The notes: a model not told the origin generated them from the sequence alone. A stretch of 64,000 bases of DNA from Palsa-504 sp963769715 (GCA_963769715.1 CAVYNE010000031.1:620001-684000), one strand, 5' to 3'; shown: positions 1 to 8,530, counted from the stretch's first letter. Made by a program: numbers and translations.

Positions 1-1892
1 GCGAGGTGGGTGTAAGCGTCCAGGAACCCGGTCCAGGCGTGCACCTCCAGCAGCAGTTCAGGCAGGTCGACGCGCGGCATCATCGTCTGCGCCGTCGCAC
101 GCAGCCAGACCAGGCTGTCGGGTTCGTCGAGCGCGTCAAGGTGGTCGACGACCAGCCGGGCGCGGCCATTCGGGCCGGGCACGACCCTGGCCCGCGCGTC
201 GTCGCCGGCTTCCCCAAGGCGGGCTGCGGTCTGCTTCCACGCCGCGTCCAGCGTGATCAGCTGACGGGCCAGGTGCGTCGGCGCCGGGTCGGTGAGACTG
301 AGCCCAGCCAGCACGTCCTCGCGGACCGCCTCCCACCGCTGCCCGTCGAGCAGCAGCGCTCGCGGGTCGGCCCAGCGATGCGAGGGCCGGGGATACACGT
401 CGCGCCGGCCCAGCGCCCGGTGGAGCGCTTCGAGCACGCACACCACGTACGCGTCGCGGTCCACCGCACCGGCCGGCAGCTCGGTGCTGGCGTACACGGC
501 CCGCTTCCAGGCCGGTGTCACCAGCTCAGAATCAATCTCCTCACCGGTGAGCGGTTTCTGTGTCACGCGGCGCCGGGCCAGCTCGGGCAGGGCGCGGACC
601 GCGGCAAGCACCCGCTCGCCGCCCGGCGCTGCGTGCAGGGCGGCCGACTCGCCGAGCAACGTCAGGAACGGCCGAACCGTGTTGTACCGGCCAGCCAGTG
701 CCGCGCGCATCGCCGAGTCCGCCGAGCCGTCATCGTGGGGCACGAGCTCTTCAACCAGATCGATCGCGCCGGCAATGACTGCCCGCGGCGCGATTCGCTC
801 CACCGCCGCCCACAGCGCAGCGACATCAAGCCGGGTGCCGGAGTCCTCGGCAGCGGCGAGCTGGTCAAGCAGCACCCGGCCCGCCGGGCGACCGTCTTGG
901 AGGCCTTCTCCAGCCGCGGCGGCATCGCCAGCCGCTGCCCGGCGGGCCGGGCTGAACAGCCGGGTCGCCATCAGCAGCGCCAACAGGTCCAGCGTGTCAT
1001 CGACCGCGGCCGCCTCCAGGTGCCGCACCACCGCGACCAGCGTCGCGGTCCGCTTCGGCTCGCCCAGCCGCGCCAGCGCCGAAGCCTTGCTCCCCAGACC
1101 TGTGCGGGCTAGCACCTGCTGCCGATTGGCCGGGATGTCGTCCACCCCGACACGGCCGGCCCCCAGCACGGCGAGCTGCTCTGCCCGTTGCAGCGCCTTG
1201 ACCATCTCCGGTCCCGAGCTGCGACGCGGCGAGCGGCGCAGCCGCTCCAGCTCCGACACCCGCGACCCGTCCGGGACCTGCAGCAGGTTCGCGAGCCGCT
1301 CCGGCAGCCCGGGATCCACGCTCCGGGTCGCTGCGGCCAGAGCCGCGTACACGCGGGCCTCGGCTGTCTCGCGCGCAGCGGCCACCTGTCGCGCCAGCAC
1401 CGTGACGCCGGGCAGCAGCACCCGATTACGACGCAGCCACCCCGCCGCCTGTTCGAACAGGGCCACCGGCCCCTCAACGTGAGTCCAGGCCCGACCCTCG
1501 AGAAACCGCGCGAACGCCCCCGCGCAGCCCGGATCATCGAAGGACCGGTAGCCGTACCGGTCGCGGATCTCCCAGGCATGCTCATATGGCGTCTGCGGCC
1601 GCTGCACGTACTTCTTCACGCACGACGCATTACCGATCTCGAGCTGCCCGGCCAGGAACTCCACCGCCGGCCACGGCACATCCAGCGGATCCTCAAGGAA
1701 ACGCCCCGCCGCCCGCACCGTGCCCAACTGCACTGCGAAGCCAAGGCGATGGTGATCCGACCGGCGACGCGCGATCAGGTTCCGATCGGCGTCATCGAGG
1801 TAGAAGAAGCGCTTGACCTCAGCCGCCGACAACTCGCCGGTGAACCGGCCATACGCACCAACCTGCTCATCGGACAGGAACTCCACCGGCAT
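1..1892 (-). CDS. Tn3-family transposase, N-terminal 630 residues (runs off the left edge)
   Basis: The minus strand reads open from an ATG at 1892 to the window edge. The start MPVEFLSDEQ, then YGRF and a DUF4158-type N-terminal region (FFYLDDADR, LGFAVQLGTVR, HAWEIRDRYGY), is the opening typical of large Tn3-family TnpA proteins, which are about 1000 residues long. The C-terminal DDE catalytic part would lie left of position 1, so activity cannot be judged. TnpA makes replicative transposition intermediates by acting on about 38-bp terminal inverted repeats. No resolvase or res site is visible on this side. A candidate terminal repeat lies 56 bp upstream of the start. The family call is firm; completeness is unknown. 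Confidence 0.9.
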   Translation of the reverse strand, partial: MPVEFLSDEQVGAYGRFTGELSAAEVKRFFYLDDADRNLIARRRSDHHRLGFAVQLGTVRAAGRFLEDPLDVPWPAVEFLAGQLEIGNASCVKKYVQRPQTPYEHAWEIRDRYGYRSFDDPGCAGAFARFLEGRAWTHVEGPVALFEQAAGWLRRNRVLLPGVTVLARQVAAARETAEARVYAALAAATRSVDPGLPERLANLLQVPDGSRVSELERLRRSPRRSSGPEMVKALQRAEQLAVLGAGRVGVDDIPANRQQVLARTGLGSKASALARLGEPKRTATLVAVVRHLEAAAVDDTLDLLALLMATRLFSPARRAAAGDAAAAGEGLQDGRPAGRVLLDQLAAAEDSGTRLDVAALWAAVERIAPRAVIAGAIDLVEELVPHDDGSADSAMRAALAGRYNTVRPFLTLLGESAALHAAPGGERVLAAVRALPELARRRVTQKPLTGEEIDSELVTPAWKRAVYASTELPAGAVDRDAYVVCVLEALHRALGRRDVYPRPSHRWADPRALLLDGQRWEAVREDVLAGLSLTDPAPTHLARQLITLDAAWKQTAARLGEAGDDARARVVPGPNGRARLVVDHLDALDEPDSLVWLRATAQTMMPRVDLPELLLEVHAWTGFLDAYTHL

Positions 1893-1947
1893 GAATCAAG
1901 ACCGTAGACCCCCGGGCAACGCGACCACTCAGAGCCCGCAAGATCGT

Positions 1948-1985
1948 TCTCACCGCTAATGGCTGTTCCGTTGTTCCTCAACCCC
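1948..1985 (-). repeat. candidate Tn3-type terminal inverted repeat
   Basis: Read on the minus strand, the 38 bases start GGGGTTGAGG and lie just upstream of the Tn3 transposase start. A GGGG start and a length near 38 bp are usual for Tn3-family ends. The partner end is outside the window, so the repeat cannot be confirmed here. A few bases further in is CGATCTTG, an octamer also found at the inner ends of the 47-bp repeats of the neighbouring cassette. Confidence 0.35.
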
Positions 1986-2461
1986 GTCACCCCTCCAGGG
2001 TGTCACGCATACCTAGCGAACCACTCCACCCACGCCCTCGCCACGGTCAGGACAAGAACGAACGCCACCTTGAACAGGCGCACGCTGAGCTTGTCCCCGG
2101 TCCACCAGCGGCGCACCCAGCCAGTACCGGCACGATCATCCTGAGATCCAGCAAGTTGCGAGTTCTTCATGGCAGACTCCGTTCAGTCACGCCCCGGATG
2201 AACCCGGGCTCATAGGTCCAGCATCGCGGCGAACCAGGATTCCCGCCCGTGCCCGCCATCACCAGTCCCGGTGACATCCGCCCGGCCCGGCCATGACAAA
2301 CCACACGTCCCGCGCCTGGATGCCGGATCGAACCGCCGGCCCCGGTTCCCGGCCGCCCTCCGCGCAGGGGCCATCACGACAGCACAAACGCCAATGCCAA
2401 AGCTGCCAGAGCCTGGCTGGGAGAAAGCTACTGCGAAGAGTGGTTAGGACGGTTTCATTTG
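1986..2461. other. no gene seen
   Basis: This stretch lies between the putative Tn3 end and the inverted-repeat cassette. Short open frames exist on both strands, but none has recognisable protein character or a convincing ribosome binding site. I see no RNA gene or repeat in it. Confidence 0.5.
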
Positions 2462-2508
2462 GATCTGGCTCTGGCGCAAATAACGTGAAGGTAACATTTC
2501 GATCTTGA
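2462..2508 (+). repeat. left 47-bp inverted repeat of cassette
   Basis: Begins GATCTGGCTCTGGCGCAAAT and ends TTTCGATCTTGA. It pairs with 3767-3813 in inverse orientation with two mismatches (T/C at position 5, A/G at position 35). Confidence 0.9.
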
Positions 2509-2834
2509 AACGCCCAGCTGGCCGTACCGCCGAGACCGTTCTGTGCCGGAGGCCGGCGCGCGCTAGGGCACCGGATCTGCGCGGCCCGGCCCGTTACGGT
2601 CGCGAGATGCGGGTCGAGAGCGTGGCTCCAGGAGACCTGGCCGCCGGACATGCCCGGATGGCTCGCAGCGGCCACCTGGGCTGCGTCCGCCGTGCCGGAA
2701 CGTACTGCAGACCGGGTACGCCTTCGGCGTGGCTCCGGTTCCGCGCCGCCGGGAGCACAGATGGATTCCGCCGCCGCGTCACGGCCGGCTCGCGCGGCCG
2801 CTGGCCGGGCACGGCTTGCCGCGCGCGGGCCAAT
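2509..2834. other. cassette leader region, no gene seen
   Basis: This stretch lies between the left repeat and the operator palindrome. Open frames overlap on both strands, as expected at this GC content, but none resembles a protein. It probably holds only the promoter of the downstream operon, at its right end. Confidence 0.4.
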
Positions 2835-2862
2835 CAGGTACTTTCCTAATGGAAAGTACCTG
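2835..2862. promoter_or_regulatory. perfect 12-bp-arm palindrome, probable operator
   Basis: CAGGTACTTTCC and GGAAAGTACCTG flank a TAAT centre. The site ends 14 bp before the ATG of the membrane protein gene, with the ribosome binding site AGGGGAG between them. Its position and symmetry fit binding by a dimeric winged-helix repressor, most simply the one encoded by the second gene of the operon (inference). Confidence 0.75.
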
Positions 2863-2876
2863 ACAGGGGAGCCTCA

Positions 2877-3353
2877 ATGCGCGATGTGGCAAGAGACCTG
2901 GCAGCGCTGGAACTGCTGCGCGTCCAGCGGAGCCGGCTGGCGGACCGCATGCGGCTGCCGTGGTGGTACCTGACCGGTGCCGCCATCGTGTGGGCAGTGG
3001 TCTTCGCGGGCCCCTTCAGCTCGCGGTACCTTCCCCGGGGGGTGCCCACCTGGCCCATCTTTGCCGCCGCAGCGGCGGTGGCCTGCCTTCTGCAGTGGGG
3101 CCTGACCCGGGCCACCGGCATAAAGCTGCCCTTCCGGAACCTCCGCTATCCCTCCCCGGGCCGTCCGATAGGGATCGCGATCCTCGTGGTGTGCCTCGCC
3201 GCCGGCGAGACCGAGTTCCTCCTGATCCGCGGCGGCCTGCTCGCGGCCGCGATCGTCGTCGCGGCCCTCGCGGTCGCGGCGGAGATGGCCCTCCTGCAGA
3301 TCGCTCTGCGGGTGACCCGCCAGGAGCTGCGAGACGGCGGAGGGGCGGCGTGA
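2877..3353 (+). CDS. small multi-pass membrane protein of unknown function
   Basis: The product is 158 aa. A soluble N-terminal stretch of about 25 residues (RDVARDLAALELLRVQRSR) is followed by hydrophobic segments at roughly 30-50, 63-80, 100-118 and 122-145, with a charged tail, so four membrane spans are likely. The start is fixed by AGGGGAG eight bases upstream. The gene overlaps the next one by GTGA, so the two are translationally coupled. I recognise the pairing of a small membrane protein with a winged-helix regulator but no function. It is the structural cargo of an inverted-repeat cassette and is probably repressed through the palindrome just upstream. Confidence 0.8.
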   Translation: MRDVARDLAALELLRVQRSRLADRMRLPWWYLTGAAIVWAVVFAGPFSSRYLPRGVPTWPIFAAAAAVACLLQWGLTRATGIKLPFRNLRYPSPGRPIGIAILVVCLAAGETEFLLIRGGLLAAAIVVAALAVAAEMALLQIALRVTRQELRDGGGAA

Positions 3354-3733
3354 CCGCCAGGCCGGACCCGCTCATTCACCCGATCACCCGGTTGTCGATC
3401 TGCGGGCTGCTGGCGGCCGGCGCGGACTGGGTCGAGTTCGCCGCGCTGCGTGACGCGGCCGGGATCAGCGACTCGGTGCTGTCGAAACAGTCCCGCGTGC
3501 TCGAAGACGCCGGGTACCTGGAAGTCCGCAAGGGCGCGGTCGGCCGGCGGCCGCGCACGTGGTTCCGGCTCACCCCCCAAGGCCGCCAGGCGGTGCAGGG
3601 CCACCTGGCCTGGCTGGCCCAGCTGGAGGAGGCGTTCTCCGCCAGCACCCGGGATGCGCAGCAGGCCAGGCCCCTCCCTAGTGACCGCGACCAGCCGCGC
3701 CGCCTACTGCCGCCCCTGCTGGGCAGCAGCTGA
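3350..3733 (+). CDS. winged-helix transcriptional regulator (MarR/HTH_34-like)
   Basis: The product is 127 aa and starts at the GTG that overlaps the stop of the membrane protein gene. A compact winged-helix domain covers residues about 10-85. It includes FAALRDAAGISDSVLSKQ as helix-turn-helix, LEDAGYLEVRKG as the recognition-helix end and strand, and RPRTWFRLTPQGRQA as the wing. This is the pattern of the short single-domain regulators grouped as HTH_34. A poorly conserved tail follows. It most likely binds the perfect palindrome at 2835-2862 and controls its own operon. No ligand-binding domain is visible, so the inducing signal is unknown. Confidence 0.82.
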   Translation: MTARPDPLIHPITRLSICGLLAAGADWVEFAALRDAAGISDSVLSKQSRVLEDAGYLEVRKGAVGRRPRTWFRLTPQGRQAVQGHLAWLAQLEEAFSASTRDAQQARPLPSDRDQPRRLLPPLLGSS

Positions 3734-3766
3734 GCTGGTTCTGACCTGCGCGGCCAGCCGGGCACC

Positions 3767-3813
3767 TCAAGATCGAAACGTTACCTTCACGTTATTTGCG
3801 CCAGAGCCGGATC
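3767..3813 (-). repeat. right 47-bp inverted repeat of cassette
   Basis: On the minus strand it reads GATCCGGCTCTGGCGCAAAT and ends TTTCGATCTTGA, matching 2462-2508 at 45 of 47 positions. Its outer part encodes the aberrant C-terminus (ALAQIT) of the neighbouring DUF397 gene. Confidence 0.9.
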
Positions 3814-3969
3814 GGCGGCACCCCGGTTAAGTACGGAGACCCTGAACGTGAGCACCGGGCCGTCGCGGTCGGTGGTGTCGCGGACCAGCACGGCCTGCGC
3901 CAAGGCCACCTCTACGCACTCTCCGCCGTTGTCGCCTGAGTAACTGCTTTTACGCCAGTTGCTTTCCAT
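3787..3969 (-). pseudogene. DUF397 protein with its C-terminus replaced by the cassette end
   Basis: The 60-codon frame begins MESNWRKSSYSGDNGGECVE, the signature start of DUF397 proteins, and stays normal to GPVLTF at about residue 42. Normal family members continue with a segment like SPAEWRAFLAGV; here the frame continues RVSVLNRGAADPALAQIT, the last part of which is the 47-bp repeat. The first 58 nt overlap the end of the upstream XRE regulator gene, the usual arrangement of this pair. DUF397 proteins act as small partners, possibly antagonists, of the DUF5753 regulators. The short replaced tail may or may not abolish function. Confidence 0.75.
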
Positions 3970-4751
3970 TCCTCGCACATCCGCTCTATCAAGGTCAGGG
4001 ACTCTGACCCCCGGAACGCCTCGCTTCTGAGCGTATCGAAACGTATAAGCAGCCCGGCGATGATCTCCGCGTCCTCGAACACCTGCCCGGCGACCGCGGT
4101 TTCCACGTATGCCGCGCGCTCGGTGAGCGCGAAGCCGCCGAGCAGACCGGCGTGCGCAGTGGCGGGAACGACCTGGATCGTGACGTTCGGCAGGCGAGCG
4201 ACGCCCGCGAGGTGGGCGAGCTGGGCGGCCATGACCTCCGGCGGGCCGATGTGGCGGCGCAGCGCGGCCTCGTCGACCAGGAACCACGCCGTCGGCGGCT
4301 CATCGCGTGCCAGTATCGCCTGGCGTTCCAGCCGCGCGGCCAGGCGTGCGCCAACCTCGTCCTGGGTGACGCCCGGGTTGACGGTCAGGATCGCGCGCGC
4401 GTAATCCGCGGTCTGCAGCAGCCCGGACAAGACGCCGAGCTGCCAGATCCGCAGGGTGGCGGCGCCCTGCTCGTGCTCGACCCAGCTGCGGAACCATGGC
4501 GGGGTGGCGATCCAGGTGCAGGACTCGGCGTAGAACTCGGTGAACCAGCCGTCGCGGTCGGGAAAGGCTCGGTCGCACATCTGGGCGAACAGTTCCGTGG
4601 GCGGCCGCTTGCCGTTCTCGATCCGGGAGATCTGCCCGGGGTCATACCCGATCCGCTGCCCGAACTCGGTCAGCGTCCACCCGGCCGCGCGCCGGGCCCG
4701 GCGCACCTGCCGCCCGAAATACCGCGCGGGGTTGCTTGTGCCGTCGCTCAT
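3912..4751 (-). CDS. XRE-family regulator with DUF5753 (Scr1-type)
   Basis: The product is 279 aa starting at the ATG at 4751, preceded by GGGGAG; a longer frame upstream lacks a binding site. The N-terminal helix-turn-helix at about 15-65 shows GWTLTEFGQRIGYDPGQISR followed by IENGKRPPT. The rest is the DUF5753 effector domain (WFRSWVEHEQGAATLRIWQ, GLLQTADYARA, LPNVTIQVVP). This protein and its DUF397 partner form one of the most abundant paired regulators in filamentous actinomycetes, linked in some cases to development or antibiotic control. The partner here is truncated, so the pair may be unbalanced. Confidence 0.92.
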   Translation of the reverse strand: MSDGTSNPARYFGRQVRRARRAAGWTLTEFGQRIGYDPGQISRIENGKRPPTELFAQMCDRAFPDRDGWFTEFYAESCTWIATPPWFRSWVEHEQGAATLRIWQLGVLSGLLQTADYARAILTVNPGVTQDEVGARLAARLERQAILARDEPPTAWFLVDEAALRRHIGPPEVMAAQLAHLAGVARLPNVTIQVVPATAHAGLLGGFALTERAAYVETAVAGQVFEDAEIIAGLLIRFDTLRSEAFRGSESLTLIERMCEEWKATGVKAVTQATTAESA

Positions 4752-4928
4752 CTGTGACTCCCCTGGCCAGGCGCGCCGAGCAGACGCCGGCGGGGGCCTG
4801 GAAGTGGATGCGGAAGGCATCGCAACCCCCGCCGGCTTACCCGAGAATCTACTACTAGAAGTCTATAGATGTCTAGCAAGGCTCACTAGACATAGCTATG
4901 CGTTTATGCAGGTCAAGAGTCATCTACC

Positions 4929-5210
4929 ATGATCAACATGTCGCTGGATGACCGATCTGACCGGATACGGCACGATTCATCCGTGCCCGTCGCCACCCAG
5001 GTTGCCCGGGACATCGAGGCAGACATCAAAGCCGGGCGATGCGCGCCGGACACGCGACTGCCGAGCGAGGCAGACCTGTCCCAGCAGTACGGCGTAGCCA
5101 GGATGACAGTACGTCGCGCGGTGGCCCAGCTACGGGACAAAGGGCTGGTCGTCACTGTTCACGGCCGCGGCTCTTTCGTCGCGCCTCGCGAGGATCAGAC
5201 GCAGGGATAG
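4929..5210 (+). CDS. minimal GntR-type DNA-binding protein
   Basis: The product is 93 aa and consists almost only of a GntR winged helix: VATQVARDIEADIKAGRC, LPSEADLSQQYGVARMTVRR and GLVVTVHGRGSFVA. The usual C-terminal effector domain (UTRA or FCD) is missing. The spacing before the stop shows no sign of truncation; effector-less GntR proteins of this size are common in actinomycetes. It diverges from the XRE gene and precedes the NB-ARC/TPR gene by about 540 bp. An alternative start at 4938 would remove three residues. Confidence 0.88.
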   Translation: MINMSLDDRSDRIRHDSSVPVATQVARDIEADIKAGRCAPDTRLPSEADLSQQYGVARMTVRRAVAQLRDKGLVVTVHGRGSFVAPREDQTQG

Positions 5211-5746
5211 CTGCGGGCCATATTGCCGGTGTCTGTACCCGCCTTACCTGCGCGCTCGACGACCGCCGGGCAGCGGAAGACCAGGGGTAGCGCGCGAAGG
5301 TCTGGTTGAGACCGCTGCGAGCAGGTGGCCGCCCGCGCAGTGGTGCGCGATAGGGGCGGGTCAATGGGTTCAAGGGTTGGCACCGCGATGGGGCCGCGAC
5401 TCAGCCAGCCAAGGGCGGAGGCTGACGGGAACTCTGTCACGAAGAGTAATCTGGGGCTTCGCGTGCCCGCGCGCGTACCCGCCGTTCTGGACGGTTGACG
5501 GTCGTCGGCCGCATTGGGAACGGGCGCGGCCGAGTTGGACGATCTGCGCGTCCGCTGCGCCGGCCGGAAGGTCGATCTTGTGCGAAGTGCGTCGATACCA
5601 CACCGGCCGTCCTTGATGATCTCCAATATCCAATCAGTGCTCAGTTGGCTGCTGCATGGCACCGGATCTCAGCGAAACAGAAACTCTTCTCTGCGTGGAG
5701 AGAGCCTACGGCTGTGGCGGACCGGCTTTTGGCGCGGCATGCTGTG
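5211..5746. other. intergenic region before the NB-ARC gene
   Basis: The frame of the downstream gene stays open back to an ATG at 5495, but the residues encoded there (many R, G and P) do not look like protein. I place the start at 5747. I see no other gene, repeat or clear promoter. Confidence 0.45.
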
Positions 5747-8530
5747 ATGGTGTTCGTCGCTGATGATCTGTGGGCGTGGCTGATCTTTATCCTTGCGGAT
5801 GCGGGCCGAAAGAAGCTGACCAGCCTGGTCCTTGGCCGCGAGCAGGAACGGGCGCTGCGGTCGGCCGCCACGGCTGCCGTCCAGCACACTGCTGAAGAAC
5901 TCCGGCCAGGCGATAAGCAGCACTCTGAGCACTTGGCGATGGTGATCAGCGAGCTGTTTGGGCAGTCGGTGCCGAGCGAGCCGCTGGTAGAACGTGCCAC
6001 GGTGCTAGAGGCGCTGGAGGCAGGTATTGCCAGGCAGCTGGCAGTGCTGGATGATGCGAGCCTGACCGGCACCGGGCTGTCCTCGGCGCAGGTGCTGGGG
6101 GAGCCCGGCGCAGTCGTAGCGGCGAAGCTGACCGGCCACTTGGTGCGGGAGATCGTGATCCGCGGTTCCCGGGGCGGCCCGCTGTTTCCGCTGGCATCCC
6201 AGCTGAACGATGACGTGACCCACCTCCAGAGCCAGCGAATTGAAGCTTTGCTCGGCCAGCTGACCGGTGAGGTTCGGCAGGCACTGGCACGGCCGAGCGC
6301 CTCCCAGCCAGTAGCAGCAGTGCCGACAGCGCTGGCGCAGCTGCCTACGGCAACGGCGGGGTTCACCGGCCGCGGGAATGAGCTATCAGCGTTGGCCGGG
6401 CTGCTGGACCCTACCGGTTCGGCGGGACCGATGGTGTCGGCGGTGGCGGGGCTGGCCGGGGTCGGCAAAACTGCCCTGGTCATCCAAGCCGGGCACGCCG
6501 CACGGGCACGGGACTGGTTCGGCGGCGGAGTGCTGTTCATCGACTTGCACGGCTACGACGATGTACCGGTGCAGCCGGCTCAGGCGCTGGATTCCCTGCT
6601 GCGGGCGCTGGCGGTGCCCCCTGAGCACATCCCGCCCAGTCTGGAGGGCCGGTCCGGGTTGTACCGGTCAGTTCTCGCGGATAGCACCAACCCGGTGCTG
6701 GTGGTCGTTGACAACGCCTCCTCGGAGGCGCAGGTCCGGTCGCTACTGCCTGGTACGGGGCCGCACAAGGTGCTGGTGACCTCCCGGCACACCCTGGCTG
6801 GGCTGAATGCCCGGCTGGTCGAAGTCGTAGGCCTGGACAAGGCGGCAGGGGTTGAGCTGCTGGATGAGGCGCTGCGGGCCGCCCGCCCCGATGACGATCG
6901 GGTCACAGGAGACCAGGAAGCGGCCGGTCGCGTCGCCCAGATGTGCGGCGGACTGCCGATGGCGCTGCAGATCATCGCCGCGCTGCTTAAGGCAGACCCT
7001 ACGTCTCCAGTAGCACTGATTGCCGATGACCTTATTGTGGAGCACGAGCGGTTGGAACGTCTGGCATATGACGACGGCATGAGGAGGGCTTCCGTCGCCG
7101 CTGCGTTCGCGCTCTCCTACCGTCGTCTCGATCACGGTCAAGCTCGAATGTTCAGGCTTCTGCCTGTCGGCCCAGGTCCAGACCTTTCCGCCGCGTCAGC
7201 AGCGGCGCTAGCAGACGTGCCCGAACGTGAGGCATGGCGCACGCTGGCAGATCTTTATCGTGCCCACCTGATCGAGCCCGCTATGGGTGCGGCGGGCCGG
7301 TGGCGGATGCACGACCTGATCCGTCTGTACGCCCGACAGCTTTCGGATACCCACGCCGAGGCTGATAGCCGGGAGCAGGCCCGCGACCGGCTCTTCGGCT
7401 ACTACCTGGCCATCGCGACTACCGCTGACGACCACCTACGGGCGCTGACCGGGATAATCGTGCCGAGGCAATTGGTCCGCGGCGACGACACTCTGGCCCG
7501 GCTAGACGCAGAGCGGGCCAGCCTGATAGCCGCCGTCGCCATGGCCGCCAGCACCGGTCGTGACCAGGCCGCTCTGCACCTTTCTCTACGGCTGGTCCAG
7601 TACTTCGACCTCTGGCGGCAGTACAATGACCTGATCGCCACCATGATCATCGGCTTGGACGCCGCACGCCGCCTCGGTGACCGATCGAACGAGGCTATGG
7701 CTCTGAGCAACCTTGGCAATGCTCTGCGATATGAGCACCGGTTCGATGAGGCTGTCGCCGCTTTGAGGGAAGCCGAAGCCATCTACCGCGAAACTGGCGA
7801 CCGGGACGGCGAGCACATGGCGCGGAGCACAAGGGAGCTAGCTCTGTGGGAGGTGCGCTCGCTCGAAAGAACGATCGCTGAAGACCAGCGACACCTCTTG
7901 ATGTGCCGGGAGACCGGGGACCGGCATGGCGAGGCCAACGCATTGAACCACTTCGGGATTGCCCTGCAGGAATTGCGTCGGTTCGACGAGGCCATCAGCG
8001 CGTTTCAGGAGGCGGCCACCATCTTCAAGGACATCAGCAACCAGCGCGGTAGAGTCGCGGCGCTGACCAACCTCGGCCATGCGCTACATGACGAACGCAG
8101 ATACAACGAGGCCATTACCACATACCAGGAGGTCCTGGCAATCGCCCGGGAGATCGGCGACCGAGATGACGAGGCCATGGCCCTGAAATACCTCGACACG
8201 GCAAAGTTGGCACTTTTGCCCCCTGAGGTACGGCAGCCCGCAGAGGCTGTCACCGCCTGCATGGAAGCCGTCGCCACCTACAAAGTAACCGGCGATCGGC
8301 ACGGCGAGGCCGCGGCACTGAACGACCTCGGCATCGCCCTGCGCAAGGTGGGCCGATTCGGCGCGGCCATCACTGCATATCAGGAGGCAGCCGCCATCTT
8401 CAAGGAGATCGGGGATGAGCGCAACGAGCGCATTGCACTGGCCAGCCTTCGCGCTGCGTCCGCCGCGCGCCGAGCTTTGATACCGGCTCAGCCCCAGAAG
8501 GAGGGGACAGTGCAGCCGGAGTTTCCGTAG
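5747..8530 (+). CDS. NB-ARC (STAND) ATPase with C-terminal TPR repeats
   Basis: The product is 927 aa. An N-terminal region of about 210 residues (MVFVADDLWAWLI, LTSLVLGREQERAL, REIVIRGSRGGPLFPLASQL) is an associated domain common in actinomycete proteins of this type. The NB-ARC core has Walker A GLAGVGKTAL at about 235, LFIDLHGYDD, Walker B VLVVVDN at about 316, KVLVTSRH and the GLPMAL motif at about 401. From about 620 a series of TPR units follows, each with a DEAI/EAVATYKVTGDRHGEA-like helix pair. STAND ATPases act as signal-sensing switches in regulation (AfsR type) or in phage defence. No effector enzyme is recognisable here. The start is uncertain, since the frame is open from 5495. 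Confidence 0.85.
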   Translation: MVFVADDLWAWLIFILADAGRKKLTSLVLGREQERALRSAATAAVQHTAEELRPGDKQHSEHLAMVISELFGQSVPSEPLVERATVLEALEAGIARQLAVLDDASLTGTGLSSAQVLGEPGAVVAAKLTGHLVREIVIRGSRGGPLFPLASQLNDDVTHLQSQRIEALLGQLTGEVRQALARPSASQPVAAVPTALAQLPTATAGFTGRGNELSALAGLLDPTGSAGPMVSAVAGLAGVGKTALVIQAGHAARARDWFGGGVLFIDLHGYDDVPVQPAQALDSLLRALAVPPEHIPPSLEGRSGLYRSVLADSTNPVLVVVDNASSEAQVRSLLPGTGPHKVLVTSRHTLAGLNARLVEVVGLDKAAGVELLDEALRAARPDDDRVTGDQEAAGRVAQMCGGLPMALQIIAALLKADPTSPVALIADDLIVEHERLERLAYDDGMRRASVAAAFALSYRRLDHGQARMFRLLPVGPGPDLSAASAAALADVPEREAWRTLADLYRAHLIEPAMGAAGRWRMHDLIRLYARQLSDTHAEADSREQARDRLFGYYLAIATTADDHLRALTGIIVPRQLVRGDDTLARLDAERASLIAAVAMAASTGRDQAALHLSLRLVQYFDLWRQYNDLIATMIIGLDAARRLGDRSNEAMALSNLGNALRYEHRFDEAVAALREAEAIYRETGDRDGEHMARSTRELALWEVRSLERTIAEDQRHLLMCRETGDRHGEANALNHFGIALQELRRFDEAISAFQEAATIFKDISNQRGRVAALTNLGHALHDERRYNEAITTYQEVLAIAREIGDRDDEAMALKYLDTAKLALLPPEVRQPAEAVTACMEAVATYKVTGDRHGEAAALNDLGIALRKVGRFGAAITAYQEAAAIFKEIGDERNERIALASLRAASAARRALIPAQPQKEGTVQPEFP

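Larger units (their letters stand above)
2462..3813. mobile_element. 1.35-kb inverted-repeat-bounded cassette carrying a regulator and a membrane protein
   Basis: Two 47-bp sequences in opposite orientation (2462-2508 and 3767-3813) match at 45 of 47 positions. They enclose a two-gene operon with its own palindromic operator and no transposase. The right end lies inside the 3' end of a DUF397 gene, which is cut off there, so the unit looks inserted. The repeats share the octamer CGATCTTG with sequence next to the adjacent Tn3 transposase, so mobilisation in trans by a Tn3-like TnpA is a possible explanation (inference). I see no target-site duplication. DUF397 homology stops at about 3844, so the right boundary may extend about 30 bp beyond the repeat. 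Confidence 0.6.

Noticed and set aside
6..1482. Long open frames on the plus strand
   Set aside because: They are antisense to the Tn3 transposase, have Arg/Pro/Ser-rich random composition and no family character.
2259..2675. Minus-strand frame sharing a short peptide with a frame near 3.8 kb
   Set aside because: The shared peptide is only the translation of the 47-bp inverted repeats; the rest is not protein-like.
5495..5746. N-terminal extension of the NB-ARC gene
   Set aside because: Composition is unlike protein and the recognisable domain starts at 5747.
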